DNA from: an uncultured Bacteroidales bacterium
GTDB lineage: Bacteria > Bacteroidota > Bacteroidia > Bacteroidales > F082
Assembly (NCBI GenBank): GCA_900318465.1
Contig: ONKQ01000004.1
Coordinates: forward strand, 1 to 64,000
DNA: 64,000 nt
Direction: 5' to 3'
Shown here one piece after another: positions 33,447 to 42,283 of the stretch. Positions within the stretch are counted from its first letter, which is position 1; every line of letters begins with the position of its first letter. The notes under the pieces were generated by a model. It made no database searches and had not been told where the DNA came from. It was given only the letters and a program-made list of their open reading frames with translations. The translations under genes and the position numbers were made by a program.

Positions 33447-34472
33447 ATGAAAAAGATTCAGATCATCCTCTCCTTGACCTTGCTGTTAGGCATTTTCGCC
33501 TCGTGCAGCTCCAAGGTCGACCTTTACGCCGACTATAAAGACATCCCCGTGATTTACGGCCTGTTGGATGCCACATTAGACACCAACTATGTCAAGATTG
33601 TGCGCGCCTTCTCGGGCAGCGACGAAGCGACGGTTGATGCAACGCAGGTAGCCCTCATCGCCGACTCGTGCAACTATCCGGGCAAGCTCGATGCCAAGAT
33701 TTACCGCTACAAGAGCCGTTACGGCGGTGAATACCAACTTGATGGCATGATCGAGCTTGACACCATGACCATCAACGACAAGGAAGAAGGAACGTTCTAT
33801 TTCCCCAATCAAAAGGTGTATTTCACCAAGGAAGGCATCCTGCCCAACACCGCGTCCGAAACCTACAGCTATCGCCTCGAAATCATCAAAGGCAACGACA
33901 CCGTTACCTCCGAGACGGGCATTGTGGGCGGCGAAACCTTCAAGATTACCAACAGCAGCGTCAGCTTCGTCTCCGAGGAGACCGACAAGACCGAGAGAAT
34001 AAAATTCATGCCCGCCGACAACGCCGCTGTCTACGACTTGGAGATACATTTCCTCTACAAGGAAACCTTGCAAGGCGTAAGCACCTTCAAGACCGTGCAC
34101 TATTCGTTTGGCATGAGAAACGTCGAAAGCCTGAACGAAGAAAACGGAGTCTTTTCCATCTCCTACAGCCAAAACCTGTTGTTCAACCTGCTCAGGACGG
34201 CCATGGCCAACAACCCCGAACAAACCCACTACACCTACGACCCCAGCCAATCCTTCACCGTCACCTTGGCCGCTGGCGGCGATGAGCTTTACAACTACAT
34301 CCAAATCAACCAAAACGCCGGAGGCCTGTCGCAAAGCATCCCCGACTACACCAACATCGTTGGCGGCTACGGTGTGTTCTCCTCAAGAATCAATATCGAG
34401 AAGACACTCCGACTCTCGGCCCGCACCCAAAGCGACATGACCTCGTTTGGTTTCACTCCTGAAGACTTTTAA
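33447..34472 (+). CDS. Bacteroidota lipoprotein, tandem paralog 2
   Basis: Predicted lipoprotein of 341 residues (lipobox IFASC, Cys ~20), then SSKVDLYADYKDIPVIYGLL and ending IPDYTNIVGGYGVFSSRINI. It is colinear with the gene just upstream: both have a conserved DTxxVKIxRAxxG segment, a CNYPGKLDA/NNYPGKLDA motif and the GGxGxFSSR motif. It is followed closely by yicC, which seems to be a chance operon partner. Function unknown; presumably an outer-membrane lipoprotein. Confidence 0.75.
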   Translation: MKKIQIILSLTLLLGIFASCSSKVDLYADYKDIPVIYGLLDATLDTNYVKIVRAFSGSDEATVDATQVALIADSCNYPGKLDAKIYRYKSRYGGEYQLDGMIELDTMTINDKEEGTFYFPNQKVYFTKEGILPNTASETYSYRLEIIKGNDTVTSETGIVGGETFKITNSSVSFVSEETDKTERIKFMPADNAAVYDLEIHFLYKETLQGVSTFKTVHYSFGMRNVESLNEENGVFSISYSQNLLFNLLRTAMANNPEQTHYTYDPSQSFTVTLAAGGDELYNYIQINQNAGGLSQSIPDYTNIVGGYGVFSSRINIEKTLRLSARTQSDMTSFGFTPEDF

Positions 34473-34487
34473 CCAATTGCCTTATCT

Positions 34488-35360
34488 ATGATTCGTTCCA
34501 TGACCGGCTATGGCATAGCCGAACAAACCTATCTTTCAAAAAAAATCACGGTCGAAATCAAGACCTTGAACAGCAAGCAACTCGACCTGCAAATTAAGTT
34601 GCCCAACGAACTGCGGGCTGCCGAACTCGACTTCCGCAACCAAATAGGCGCGAAGATGCTGCGCGGCAAAATCGACGTGGTCATCACCATCGCCGACACC
34701 GATTTGACCCAGACCTACCACATCGACCAAGACGTCGTGAAGGCCTACAAGGAACAGATTGAAGCCGTTTCGATACAGTTGGGCATCGCCCCCGCCGACG
34801 ACATGGCCTCCATCCTTTTCCGTATGCCCGGCATTTTCAACGTCCCGGTGGAGAACTACGACGAGGCTTTCGTCAACAAAGTCAGCGAAACCCTCGACCA
34901 AGCCCTCAACATCGTCGACGGCTTCCGCATCCAGGAAGGACAGACCCTGAAAAAGGACTTGCTGCACCGCGTGGAATTGATTCTCAGCCTCTTGGAACAG
35001 GTGGAGCCTTACGAGAAAAACCGCCACGAAGTCATCAAGCAACGCCTCACGAAGAACCTCGCCGAACTGACCACAGCAGGCCAATACGACGAGAACCGCT
35101 TCGAGCAGGAATTGATTTATTACCTTGAGAAATTGGACATTACCGAGGAGAAAGTGCGCCTGCGCCAACATTGCAACTACTTCAACGAGAGCTGCGACGA
35201 AGACCAAGCCGGCAAGAAGTTGGGCTTCATCACGCAAGAAATGGGCCGCGAAATCAACACTTTAGGCTCAAAGGCCAACGAGGTGAACATCCAGAAATTG
35301 GTCGTCATGATGAAGGACGAATTGGAGAAGATTAAGGAACAGGGGTGTAATATTCTATAG
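34488..35360 (+). CDS. yicC: YicC/YloC family endoribonuclease
   Basis: Protein of 290 residues, the family's normal length. The N-terminus MIRSMTGYG and VEIKTLNSKQLDLQIKLP is diagnostic, as is the C-terminus GKKLGFITQEMGREINTLGS and KDELEKIKEQ. YicC proteins are RNA endonucleases implicated in small-RNA turnover and stationary-phase survival. As in many bacteria it lies just before gmk, although here a four-helix-bundle gene is wedged in between. It is probably transcribed with the lipoprotein upstream. Confidence 0.95.
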   Translation: MIRSMTGYGIAEQTYLSKKITVEIKTLNSKQLDLQIKLPNELRAAELDFRNQIGAKMLRGKIDVVITIADTDLTQTYHIDQDVVKAYKEQIEAVSIQLGIAPADDMASILFRMPGIFNVPVENYDEAFVNKVSETLDQALNIVDGFRIQEGQTLKKDLLHRVELILSLLEQVEPYEKNRHEVIKQRLTKNLAELTTAGQYDENRFEQELIYYLEKLDITEEKVRLRQHCNYFNESCDEDQAGKKLGFITQEMGREINTLGSKANEVNIQKLVVMMKDELEKIKEQGCNIL

Positions 35361-35361
35361 T

Positions 35362-35419
35362 TGAAAGTTGAAAGTTGAGAGTTGAGAGTTGAAAGTTGAA
35401 AGTTAAGAGTTGAAAGTTG
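35362..35419. repeat. Heptamer array (TTGAAAG)n, left arm
   Basis: Eight or so tandem 7-bp units, TTGAAAG/TTGAGAG, begin right after the yicC stop and end at the ribosome-binding region of the next gene. It is the inverted complement of the array at 35785. Confidence 0.9.
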
Positions 35420-35425
35420 GAGGAA

Positions 35426-35779
35426 ATGGAAAATTTTGGAGATTTCTTGAGGCAAAAGTGCATGGATTTCGCTGTGGATATTGTAAATCTGTACAAATAT
35501 CTTTGCGAAACCAAAAAGGAATATGTTTTGTCAAAACAAATGCTTAGAAGCGGAACTAGTATCGGGGCAAATTTGGTTGAAGCTCAAAACGGCATCAGTC
35601 GAAAGGATTTTGTGTCAAAAGTGTTTATCTCCTTGAAAGAATGTTCCGAAACAGACTTTTGGCTTGAACTGCTTTTTAGGACCAACTATTTGACTCAACA
35701 AGAATACGATGGAATTAATTACAAATGTAAGGAAATCACAAAAATCCTTACAAGTATAGCCAAAAACTCCCGCCAATAA
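35426..35779 (+). CDS. Four-helix-bundle protein (TIGR02436 / 23S rRNA IVS-type)
   Basis: Protein of 117 residues. The family pattern is clear: LRQKCMDFAVDIVNLYKYL, then LSKQMLRSGTSIGANLVEAQ and FVSKVFISLKECSETDFWLELL. These small helical proteins occur in intervening sequences of 23S rRNA genes and beside diversity-generating retroelements; the stand-alone copies have unknown function, possibly nucleic-acid binding. I use ATG 35426, preceded by GGAGGAA. The gene is flanked by inverted heptamer arrays and splits the yicC-gmk pair, as a mobile cassette would. Confidence 0.9.
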   Translation: MENFGDFLRQKCMDFAVDIVNLYKYLCETKKEYVLSKQMLRSGTSIGANLVEAQNGISRKDFVSKVFISLKECSETDFWLELLFRTNYLTQQEYDGINYKCKEITKILTSIAKNSRQ

Positions 35780-35784
35780 CTCCC

Positions 35785-35822
35785 AACTCTCAACTATCAA
35801 CTATCAACTGTCAACTGTCAAC
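35785..35822. repeat. Heptamer array (TCAACTA)n, right arm
   Basis: Five tandem 7-bp units (TCAACTA/TCAACTG) run up to the gmk start codon. They are in inverted orientation relative to the array at 35362. Confidence 0.9.
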
Positions 35823-35823
35823 T

Positions 35824-36396
35824 ATGAAAAAGGGTAAACTTCTAATCTTCAGTGCCCCTTCAGGCTCAGGCAAGACCACCTTGCTCAATTATGTGATGAG
35901 CCAAATCCCTGAGATGGCCTTTTCGGTTTCGGCCACCACGCGCCCGCCACGCGGCGAGGAGGTGAACGGCAAGGAATACTATTTCCTGACGATGGACGAC
36001 TTCAAACAGCGCGTCGCTAACGGCGAGTTCCTCGAATGGGAAGAGGTCTATCCGGGCCGCTGCTACGGCACCCTGCTCTCAGTGGTGGAGCAGATGCAAC
36101 TCGACGGCAAGCATGTGGCCTTCGATGTGGATGTGTGCGGTGCCGTGAACATCAAGAAACACTACGGCGACCAAGCCCTTTCCATCTTCATCCAAGCGCC
36201 TTCAATTGAGGTGTTGCGCGAAAGATTAATCAACCGGCAGACCGATTCGATGGAGGAAATCGAGAAGCGCATTGCCAAGGCCGCATGGGAAACCGAGTTC
36301 GCCCAAGGCAAGTTCGACCGCACCATCATCAACGACGACCTTGAGACTGCCAAGCGCGAAATCCTCGAAGTGGTTAAAGCGTTTGTGGAGCTTTAA
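35824..36396 (+). CDS. gmk: Guanylate kinase
   Basis: Cytoplasmic ATP:GMP phosphotransferase of 190 residues, needed for dGTP and GTP synthesis. P-loop FSAPSGSGKTTLL at residues ~9-21, GMP-binding SATTRPPRGEEVNGKEYYFL and GEFLEWEEVYPGRCYGT, and the lid segment RLINRQTDSMEEIEKRI are all present. The array of heptamers ends immediately before the ATG, so initiation there must tolerate it. nadD follows after 100 bp of repeats. Confidence 0.97.
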   Translation: MKKGKLLIFSAPSGSGKTTLLNYVMSQIPEMAFSVSATTRPPRGEEVNGKEYYFLTMDDFKQRVANGEFLEWEEVYPGRCYGTLLSVVEQMQLDGKHVAFDVDVCGAVNIKKHYGDQALSIFIQAPSIEVLRERLINRQTDSMEEIEKRIAKAAWETEFAQGKFDRTIINDDLETAKREILEVVKAFVEL

Positions 36397-36404
36397 GCTG
36401 TAAG

Positions 36405-36498
36405 CAATAAGCATTCAACATTCTGCATTCAATATTCCGCATTCAACTGTCAACTCTCAACTGTCAACTTTCAACTCTCAACTGTCAACTCTCAACTC
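36405..36498. repeat. Mixed ATTC-GCATTC and TCAACT(N) arrays before nadD
   Basis: 36409-36445 is CATTCAACATTCTGCATTC-type units; 36442-36498 is eight tandem 7-bp TCAACTN units ending at the nadD start codon. The same ATTC-GCATTC sequence appears inside the coding sequence near 38980. Confidence 0.85.
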
Positions 36499-37074
36499 AT
36501 GAAAAAACTCGGCATATACTCAGGCTCCTTCAATCCCATCCATCACGGCCATGTGATGTTGGCCAACTATTTGGTTGAGTTTTCCGACTTGGATGAGTTG
36601 TGGTTTGTGGTCACACCGCAAAACCCGCTGAAGCAGAAAGCCGAGCTGCTTGACGATGCCGAGCGCCTGAAGATGGTGCAGTTGGCCGTGGCCGACGACC
36701 CGCGTTTCCGCGTCAGCGACATTGAGATGCACCTGCCCCGACCTTCCTACACCATTAATACATTGACTGCCCTTTCGGAACAACACCCTGACTGCCAGTT
36801 TGTTTTCATCTGCGGCATGGATAGCCTGCAAAACTTCAAGAACTGGCGCGAATACCAGAAAATCTTGGACAACTACAAGCTCCTCGTGTTTCCACGCGAG
36901 GGCTACGACGGCGGCGACTTGGCGCAACATCCTTCCGTGACCCTCCTGAAAACGCCTATCATAGAAATTTCGTCCACCTTCATCCGCCAAAGCATCAAGG
37001 AGGGGCGCGACGTGCGGCATTTTGTGCCAGAGAAAGTGTTTCGTTACATGACCGAGAAGCGGTTTTTCGTCTAA
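36499..37074 (+). CDS. nadD: Nicotinate-nucleotide adenylyltransferase
   Basis: Cytoplasmic enzyme of 191 residues that joins nicotinate mononucleotide and ATP to deamido-NAD. The nucleotidyl-transferase signatures are GIYSGSFNPIHHGHVMLANY at the N-terminus and PIIEISSTFIRQSIKEGRDV near the C-terminus; ICGMDSLQNFKNW is the usual middle motif. The gmk-nadD order is common in Bacteroidales. Length is normal. Confidence 0.97.
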   Translation: MKKLGIYSGSFNPIHHGHVMLANYLVEFSDLDELWFVVTPQNPLKQKAELLDDAERLKMVQLAVADDPRFRVSDIEMHLPRPSYTINTLTALSEQHPDCQFVFICGMDSLQNFKNWREYQKILDNYKLLVFPREGYDGGDLAQHPSVTLLKTPIIEISSTFIRQSIKEGRDVRHFVPEKVFRYMTEKRFFV

Positions 37075-37079
37075 TGACG

Positions 37080-37235
37080 GCGCGAAGCGACGCGGAAAGT
37101 GGGTCCAACGTCCTGAAGGGACGACATCCTATTAACCGTAGGTCGTGACCTACGGGGGACGGCGCAAGGCGGCGCGGGGGAGTCAAAAGACCCTCAGTCC
37201 CATGTCCCGCAGTCCCACGTCCCACGACCCGAAGT
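37080..37235. repeat. Intergenic palindromes and CCCGCAGTCCC units
   Basis: 37136-37155 is CCGTAGGTCGTGACCTACGG, a one-mismatch version of the perfect palindrome at 17121. 37150-37180 has a GGCGCAAGGCGGCGC segment like that at 5521. 37195-37235 has CCCGCAGTCCCACGTCCC units. No gene seen. Confidence 0.75.
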
Positions 37236-37242
37236 CCGAATC

Positions 37243-40200
37243 TCAGAAATCCAAACTAAACGAGAGATAGAACCGTGGCTTGTTGCTGATTCTACCTTCC
37301 TCGATGCCCCATGCCACGTCGCCACGCACGAAATAGCCCAAGAGCGTGGTACGCAAGCCCACCCCTATGCCGCCCACCAACGGCTCCTTCATCTCGGTGA
37401 CGAGAATGTCCAAATTGCCATCGGTGATGTGGGAGTTGTAGAGCGAATTGCTCGGTGCGTAAGGGTTCCAGCCCGTCCATGCGGTGCCAAGGTCGCCAAA
37501 AGCCACGATTTGGAAGTCGCGGATGAACTTGTAGTTGATGGGCTGGTTGATGAAATAGCTGAACAAGGGGAAACGCAACTCGCTGTTAATGACGATGAAA
37601 TTGTTGCCGTTTCGGATGTTTTGATGGAAGCCGCGCATGTTGGTGGCCAAAGTCTGATAGGCATAATTCTGCGTGTAGTCAACCGGGGTGCCCGTGTCGA
37701 AAGAGGCCCAAATCCAATTGTCGACACCGCCCATGTAATACATCAACTTTTGCTGCCCGAATGAGGAGCTGCCCGCGATGCGGTTGGCCCAGATGAAATT
37801 GCGGCTGATGCGGGTGTAGTGGCGGTAGTCGAAACCAACCACGACCATGTTGGCCGTATTTTTCGCGATGCGTTGGAAATATTCCGCAAAGATTTTGCCC
37901 CTCGCCCCCACCAAAAGGTTGGTACCAATCTTTTTGGAATTGTCGTAAACCAGCTCGGCGCGCAGTCCGCCCCAATGTTCAAACACGTCGCGGTCGGCAA
38001 GGCTGTAGTCGTCGATGGCCAGATTCACCCTTTGGTCGTTGCGGTAGATGGCCGTGCCGCGCAAACTCAGTATCTCGCTGAAGGGATAGCTCAACATGTA
38101 GAAACCCTCGTTGGTGTAGGTGCGGTAATAATAACCTATGTAGTTCTCGGTCACGTAACGGTGCAAGGTGATCGACTTGTCCAACCGTTTGCTGAAGTCG
38201 CTGAACCGCAAAAGATACTCATTGTTGACGAGGGTCGTGTTGAGTTTCACGCCAATCTCAATCTTATAGTCTTCCATCAAGTCTTTCATCTTGGTACCGA
38301 GGAAGATGTTGATGCCCGAATTAAGGTAAATGGGAGAAACGCCGCCCGTGAAAGGTTGGTAGCTGTAGTTCATGCTTGAGAAATCGATTTGGCTCATCAG
38401 CTGGTCGGCGAAGAGTTCCACATAGTAGTTGTTGGGCCTTTCAATGGTGTCTTTTTGAGGCGGTTGGGGAGGTGGTGCATCTTGGGCAACGAATTGTGTA
38501 GTGTCGTCCAAGGCTCCGCCAACAGGTTTCTTCCGTCTGGCATACCGATAGCTGGCCTTGAAACGGTGGTTCGAGATAGGCTCTATTATGGTATCTTTCT
38601 CTTTCTGTATCAGCTCGTTATAGATGCGTTTTTGGGCGTAGGGATTCAGTTGGCTGATGTTTGTTTCGTGTCCGCGCAGGATGGGCGACATATAGAATTT
38701 TTCGCCGTTTTGGTCAGACATAAGCATGGCCACTTTGTGGTCGCGGGGCTGGTAGCTGTAGTCGATGATGTTGGTGGAATAGTCCGTAAGTTGCTCTTGC
38801 TTACTGAAATAGCGGTAATGCACAGTGGTATCGATATGGCTGATGGCACTGTCGAAACGGATTTGGAAAAGGTTGTAGTAGCCACTTGTATCGTTCAGGT
38901 AGAGCAGGCTGCCGTCTTTCAGGGGCTCGGGCAGAATGTTATTACTAATACGCTGATTGGTAAGGTTTTGCAACACTATACATTCTGCATTCCGCATTCT
39001 GTATTCCGCATTATAATTATAGGCATACAGATTGAATTGTTTGCCTTGGAAGCTGATTTCGGCGTCAGGCTTTAATGTGTCGTTGTTTCGGTTCGAGCTG
39101 AAAACGATTTGGCGGTCATCGAAGGTGAACACTGGGTTCAGGTCGGTGTGCCAGTCGTTGGTGATTTGCTCCAAAGTGTTGGAAAACAGGTTGTAAACAT
39201 AAACATCGGGCTTGCCCATGCGCGTGGCAGCCAACACAATTTTGCGGCTCTTGTGGGCGTATGAGAACGAACTTACTTTCTGGAAATCAAAAAGATAAAC
39301 GTTGGCTTTTTGGCCTGAATTAATGTCCAAATTGTAAAGTTGGATTTTGCCCTCTTCCTCAAGGATGAACGACAAGATCTCGCCATTGGGATGCCAAGCC
39401 AGAAGAGGAAACGAAGTGTCGATGTTTTCGTCGGAGTGATAGCCCGCGCTGAACAGCTGCTGACGCTTGCCAGTTTGCAAGTCCTCAAGCCAAAGGCGGA
39501 TTTTGCCCTCGTCGTTGCTGACATAGGCGATATGCTTTCCATTGGGACTGATGCTCGGCTGGGTGAAAGTGCGGTACTTCCTGTATTTCAGCTTCATCGG
39601 GTCAGTGGGGCGGTTGGTCACTAAGGTCTCGTAGCGAGCCTTGTAGAAAGCATACCATTCATCCACCAATTCCTTGTATTCCTTGCCCGTTACATAAAGC
39701 AGGGCCTTGCGGACGTTTTTGGAGCTTTCGGCCAAAGTCAGAATGTCGGTGAACGATTTGCTGCTATAACGCTCATCGATGAAGTTCCAAAACGAATAAC
39801 CCGCAATCAAGGCATCATCATCGCGCAGATGGTTGATTTTCTTGTAGTTGCCCGACAAGATACCTTGTTGCAACTGGCTTTCCTTTTGACTGACCCAATT
39901 GCCTGCGATGTAGGCCACCAAACCATCTTGAAACCACAGCGGGATGTCGTAGCGGAAAGAACTGCGGATTTGGGAGCCAACCGAAACGCCGTTCATCACT
40001 TGGCTGAAGAGCAACTTTGTGATGCCCTCGCGAATCTGACCCTCAAAGTGGGTATAGTCGCCATCGAAGTAAAGGATGACTTTCGAACCGATGATTTTGG
40101 TGATGCCGCCCGTGTTGCCGTTTTCCTCCTCCTCAAGCCCGATGTTGCTCTGCTTGAAATCCCCTTTGCTGTTGAAGACGATGAACTGTATTTTCTTGCG

Positions 40201-40470
40201 GAAACGGCTGTTGAGGCGGGTTTCAAGGCGCGGAATCTGGTCTTTGGCGTAGGCTTGGGCATATTTGGCGAGGTCGTTGCCGCCTTGGTAGAAATACACG
40301 TCGAAATTGTCGTTCATGTAATACGACCAATGAAAATCCGTCCATTGCACACGGTTCTTCCCGAAAGGCATGTTCATGCCGTTGTAGAACTGGGCATGGG
40401 CTATTGGAATCACTGCCATGAACAGTACTAAAAGAAAAACTTTTATTATCCGAAATGGATTTAACTTCAT
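37243..40470 (-). CDS. Outer-membrane protein: peptidase-MA-like, TolB-like propeller and beta-barrel
   Basis: Protein of 1075 residues with a signal peptide (VIPIAHAQ). Part one (~40-300) resembles the non-catalytic peptidase-MA/gluzincin-like fold (IREGITKLLFSQVMNG, PLWFQDGLVAYIAG) but I see no HExxH. Part two (~300-520) has TolB/WD-like propeller repeats (FTQPSISPNGKHIAYVSNDE, PVFTFDDRQIVFSSNRN). Part three (~690-1075) is an Omp85-like 16-strand barrel ending GGIGVGLRTTLLGYFVRGDV and the terminal Phe of FYLSFSLDF. The role is unknown; a transport or assembly function at the outer membrane fits. A repeat-derived insertion interrupts residues ~486-497. It starts 25 bp after the CotH gene, likely in one operon. 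Confidence 0.82.
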   Translation of the reverse strand: MKLNPFRIIKVFLLVLFMAVIPIAHAQFYNGMNMPFGKNRVQWTDFHWSYYMNDNFDVYFYQGGNDLAKYAQAYAKDQIPRLETRLNSRFRKKIQFIVFNSKGDFKQSNIGLEEEENGNTGGITKIIGSKVILYFDGDYTHFEGQIREGITKLLFSQVMNGVSVGSQIRSSFRYDIPLWFQDGLVAYIAGNWVSQKESQLQQGILSGNYKKINHLRDDDALIAGYSFWNFIDERYSSKSFTDILTLAESSKNVRKALLYVTGKEYKELVDEWYAFYKARYETLVTNRPTDPMKLKYRKYRTFTQPSISPNGKHIAYVSNDEGKIRLWLEDLQTGKRQQLFSAGYHSDENIDTSFPLLAWHPNGEILSFILEEEGKIQLYNLDINSGQKANVYLFDFQKVSSFSYAHKSRKIVLAATRMGKPDVYVYNLFSNTLEQITNDWHTDLNPVFTFDDRQIVFSSNRNNDTLKPDAEISFQGKQFNLYAYNYNAEYRMRNAECIVLQNLTNQRISNNILPEPLKDGSLLYLNDTSGYYNLFQIRFDSAISHIDTTVHYRYFSKQEQLTDYSTNIIDYSYQPRDHKVAMLMSDQNGEKFYMSPILRGHETNISQLNPYAQKRIYNELIQKEKDTIIEPISNHRFKASYRYARRKKPVGGALDDTTQFVAQDAPPPQPPQKDTIERPNNYYVELFADQLMSQIDFSSMNYSYQPFTGGVSPIYLNSGINIFLGTKMKDLMEDYKIEIGVKLNTTLVNNEYLLRFSDFSKRLDKSITLHRYVTENYIGYYYRTYTNEGFYMLSYPFSEILSLRGTAIYRNDQRVNLAIDDYSLADRDVFEHWGGLRAELVYDNSKKIGTNLLVGARGKIFAEYFQRIAKNTANMVVVGFDYRHYTRISRNFIWANRIAGSSSFGQQKLMYYMGGVDNWIWASFDTGTPVDYTQNYAYQTLATNMRGFHQNIRNGNNFIVINSELRFPLFSYFINQPINYKFIRDFQIVAFGDLGTAWTGWNPYAPSNSLYNSHITDGNLDILVTEMKEPLVGGIGVGLRTTLLGYFVRGDVAWGIEEGRISNKPRFYLSFSLDF
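38980..39013. repeat. Intergenic-type repeat inserted in frame in a coding sequence
   Basis: ATTCTGCATTCCGCATTCTG and a further ATTCCGCATT unit, read on the minus strand, encode the odd segment AEYRMRNAECI of the barrel protein. The same units occur in the intergenic array at 36409-36445. Confidence 0.8.
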
Positions 40471-40495
40471 TTCTACTTATAAAATGGTGTTGATT

Positions 40496-42157
40496 TTAGT
40501 TTTTTATGACACCAATCTTCGTGAGTTTTTTACGAATACGTCGAATCTGAACCTCGCGTTTGGTAGGTTCTCGTTTTCGAAGTTCTAACACTTGTGCCGA
40601 ATGGAATACGGTTCCTTTAGGAACGATAGAATCTGTCCCAGCATAATACAACTCATAAACAGGTGCTTTATTGTATAGCATTTTTGATTGCGGCGCATCA
40701 ATAGTTTTTTCTATTGGATAATAAAACCTGCGGATTTCTCCATTGGACATTTTATAAGTAACAAGCACTCGTTCTTCCTCAGTTGATGAATAGTACCAAT
40801 CAAAAAAATCAATTCTTTCTCGCAAAAAATCTGTTGCTATAGAAGTGGCAGTTTTGTAGTCTTTGCTTTTACGTATATTGTATATACTATTATCTTTATC
40901 TGCTTCATGAAAAAGCAAAGTAACGAGGCTGTCGATAGTGTTTTCTGAAAGATAATTATGGCAAACAGAGCTTATTTCATTCAAATAGCAATTTCTAACT
41001 TCTTGCCTAAAATCCTCATGTTTGCATAAATGATAAAGCAAACCTCCCGAATGAGATACTCCTGGTTGTCCTTTTTTCTTATTTACATATAACTCGTTAA
41101 ACATAATGATTTCGTTCCCTTGAAAATTAGGGTTATATAACGTCCTATCAAAGTCCCAAGCCGGACCAGCATATATCTTAGAGTCTTTGGTATCAGTATC
41201 TTTATACATCATAAAACTCGACCATCCCCCATCCCAATTTAACAACAACTCGTTTAATAAATAATAACGTGCAAACGATTTAACATCAATATAATGCGTA
41301 TAATGCAAACCTGTTTCATGATTGATTCCGTCAGCAGCAAGAACGGCACTTTCCATTTCGTTGTAGCGTTTGGCAATATATTCTACCTCTTGAGGTGATG
41401 CGTATTTAGGTGACCGAATTCGTATATTGTCATTAGCATTCGAAGCAAAACCACTTATTTCCCTAGTGTAAGCTGGAATTGGTCCTGTATTATCAAGTAA
41501 ATAACCACCTGTAATATCATCAGGATTTCGGTCAAGCAAAACACCTTTGCGTTGAATTACCTGCTTTTTTCTTCCATATCCAAACCACTCAAACTCCTCA
41601 CACGGCTTCGAATTGGCTAACTCGTTTAGCTTTTCAAGATTGGTAATACGCAAATAACCTCCAACATCTACTTTATTGGTCAACTGATACAGTCCTTTAT
41701 AAGAATCGTTAATATATAGTGAAAAATAAGCATATCGAGAAGCCGGTATCCCAAAAGCACGGGCAAGATCCAAACCTATGGCATTGCGGATGTAACTCTC
41801 GTCACAGGCATTGGCTAACAAAATATAAGTCTTACTTCTTTCAAGTCCAAACAAATATTGTTTTTGAGGGAATTTTATCGCAAAGGGTTTTTTTGGCTCC
41901 TTAAAAGAAGTGTTGCCTCTAGTTTTTATATAAATTAGATTACCCTCATACAATGTATCACCATTGGAATCAATAATCAAAGCAAAAGCTGCCACCTTGT
42001 TGTCGCGATCTGCAAGAATAGAATCCAATTCTTTTGAAGTCATAGTAATATGCAACGAAGGCAACTTAGGATAATCTTGTTGCTGCTCTGTTTCACGACA
42101 ACCAATGAATGCGAAAGCAAACAAGACCATTGCCATTAATAGTATTCGTTTTGACAT
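40496..42157 (-). CDS. CotH-kinase family lipoprotein
   Basis: Predicted lipoprotein of 553 residues (lipobox FIGC, Cys ~20). CotH signatures: IKTRGNTSFKEPKKPFAIKF, LLANACDESYIRNAIGLDL, LNWDGGWSSFMMYKD and AGPAWDFDRTLYN. CotH proteins have an atypical kinase fold and can phosphorylate spore-coat proteins; the role of bacterial secreted ones is unclear. The gene is more AT-rich than its neighbours, and its C-terminal ~150 residues carry an extra strand-rich module. It probably shares a transcript with the barrel protein downstream. Confidence 0.88.
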   Translation of the reverse strand: MSKRILLMAMVLFAFAFIGCRETEQQQDYPKLPSLHITMTSKELDSILADRDNKVAAFALIIDSNGDTLYEGNLIYIKTRGNTSFKEPKKPFAIKFPQKQYLFGLERSKTYILLANACDESYIRNAIGLDLARAFGIPASRYAYFSLYINDSYKGLYQLTNKVDVGGYLRITNLEKLNELANSKPCEEFEWFGYGRKKQVIQRKGVLLDRNPDDITGGYLLDNTGPIPAYTREISGFASNANDNIRIRSPKYASPQEVEYIAKRYNEMESAVLAADGINHETGLHYTHYIDVKSFARYYLLNELLLNWDGGWSSFMMYKDTDTKDSKIYAGPAWDFDRTLYNPNFQGNEIIMFNELYVNKKKGQPGVSHSGGLLYHLCKHEDFRQEVRNCYLNEISSVCHNYLSENTIDSLVTLLFHEADKDNSIYNIRKSKDYKTATSIATDFLRERIDFFDWYYSSTEEERVLVTYKMSNGEIRRFYYPIEKTIDAPQSKMLYNKAPVYELYYAGTDSIVPKGTVFHSAQVLELRKREPTKREVQIRRIRKKLTKIGVIKN

Positions 42158-42193
42158 TGTGTTTTGTTTTAGCGGACAAAGATAGGCAAATTC

Positions 42194-42225
42194 TTGATAA
42201 TGCTTTCAAAAAATCCTTACCTTTG
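42194..42225 (+). promoter_or_regulatory. Promoter for metallo-hydrolase gene
   Basis: TTG (42194-42196), 21-bp spacer, TACCTTTG (42218-42225). The leader to ATG 42284 contains CCCGCGTCTCGCAGTCCCGC, another copy of the GTCCCGA-type repeat. Confidence 0.7.
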
Positions 42226-42283
42226 CCCCGAAATAGTGGGTAGGGCGTCCCGCGTCTCGCAGTCCCGCGTCAAAAAGAAAACT

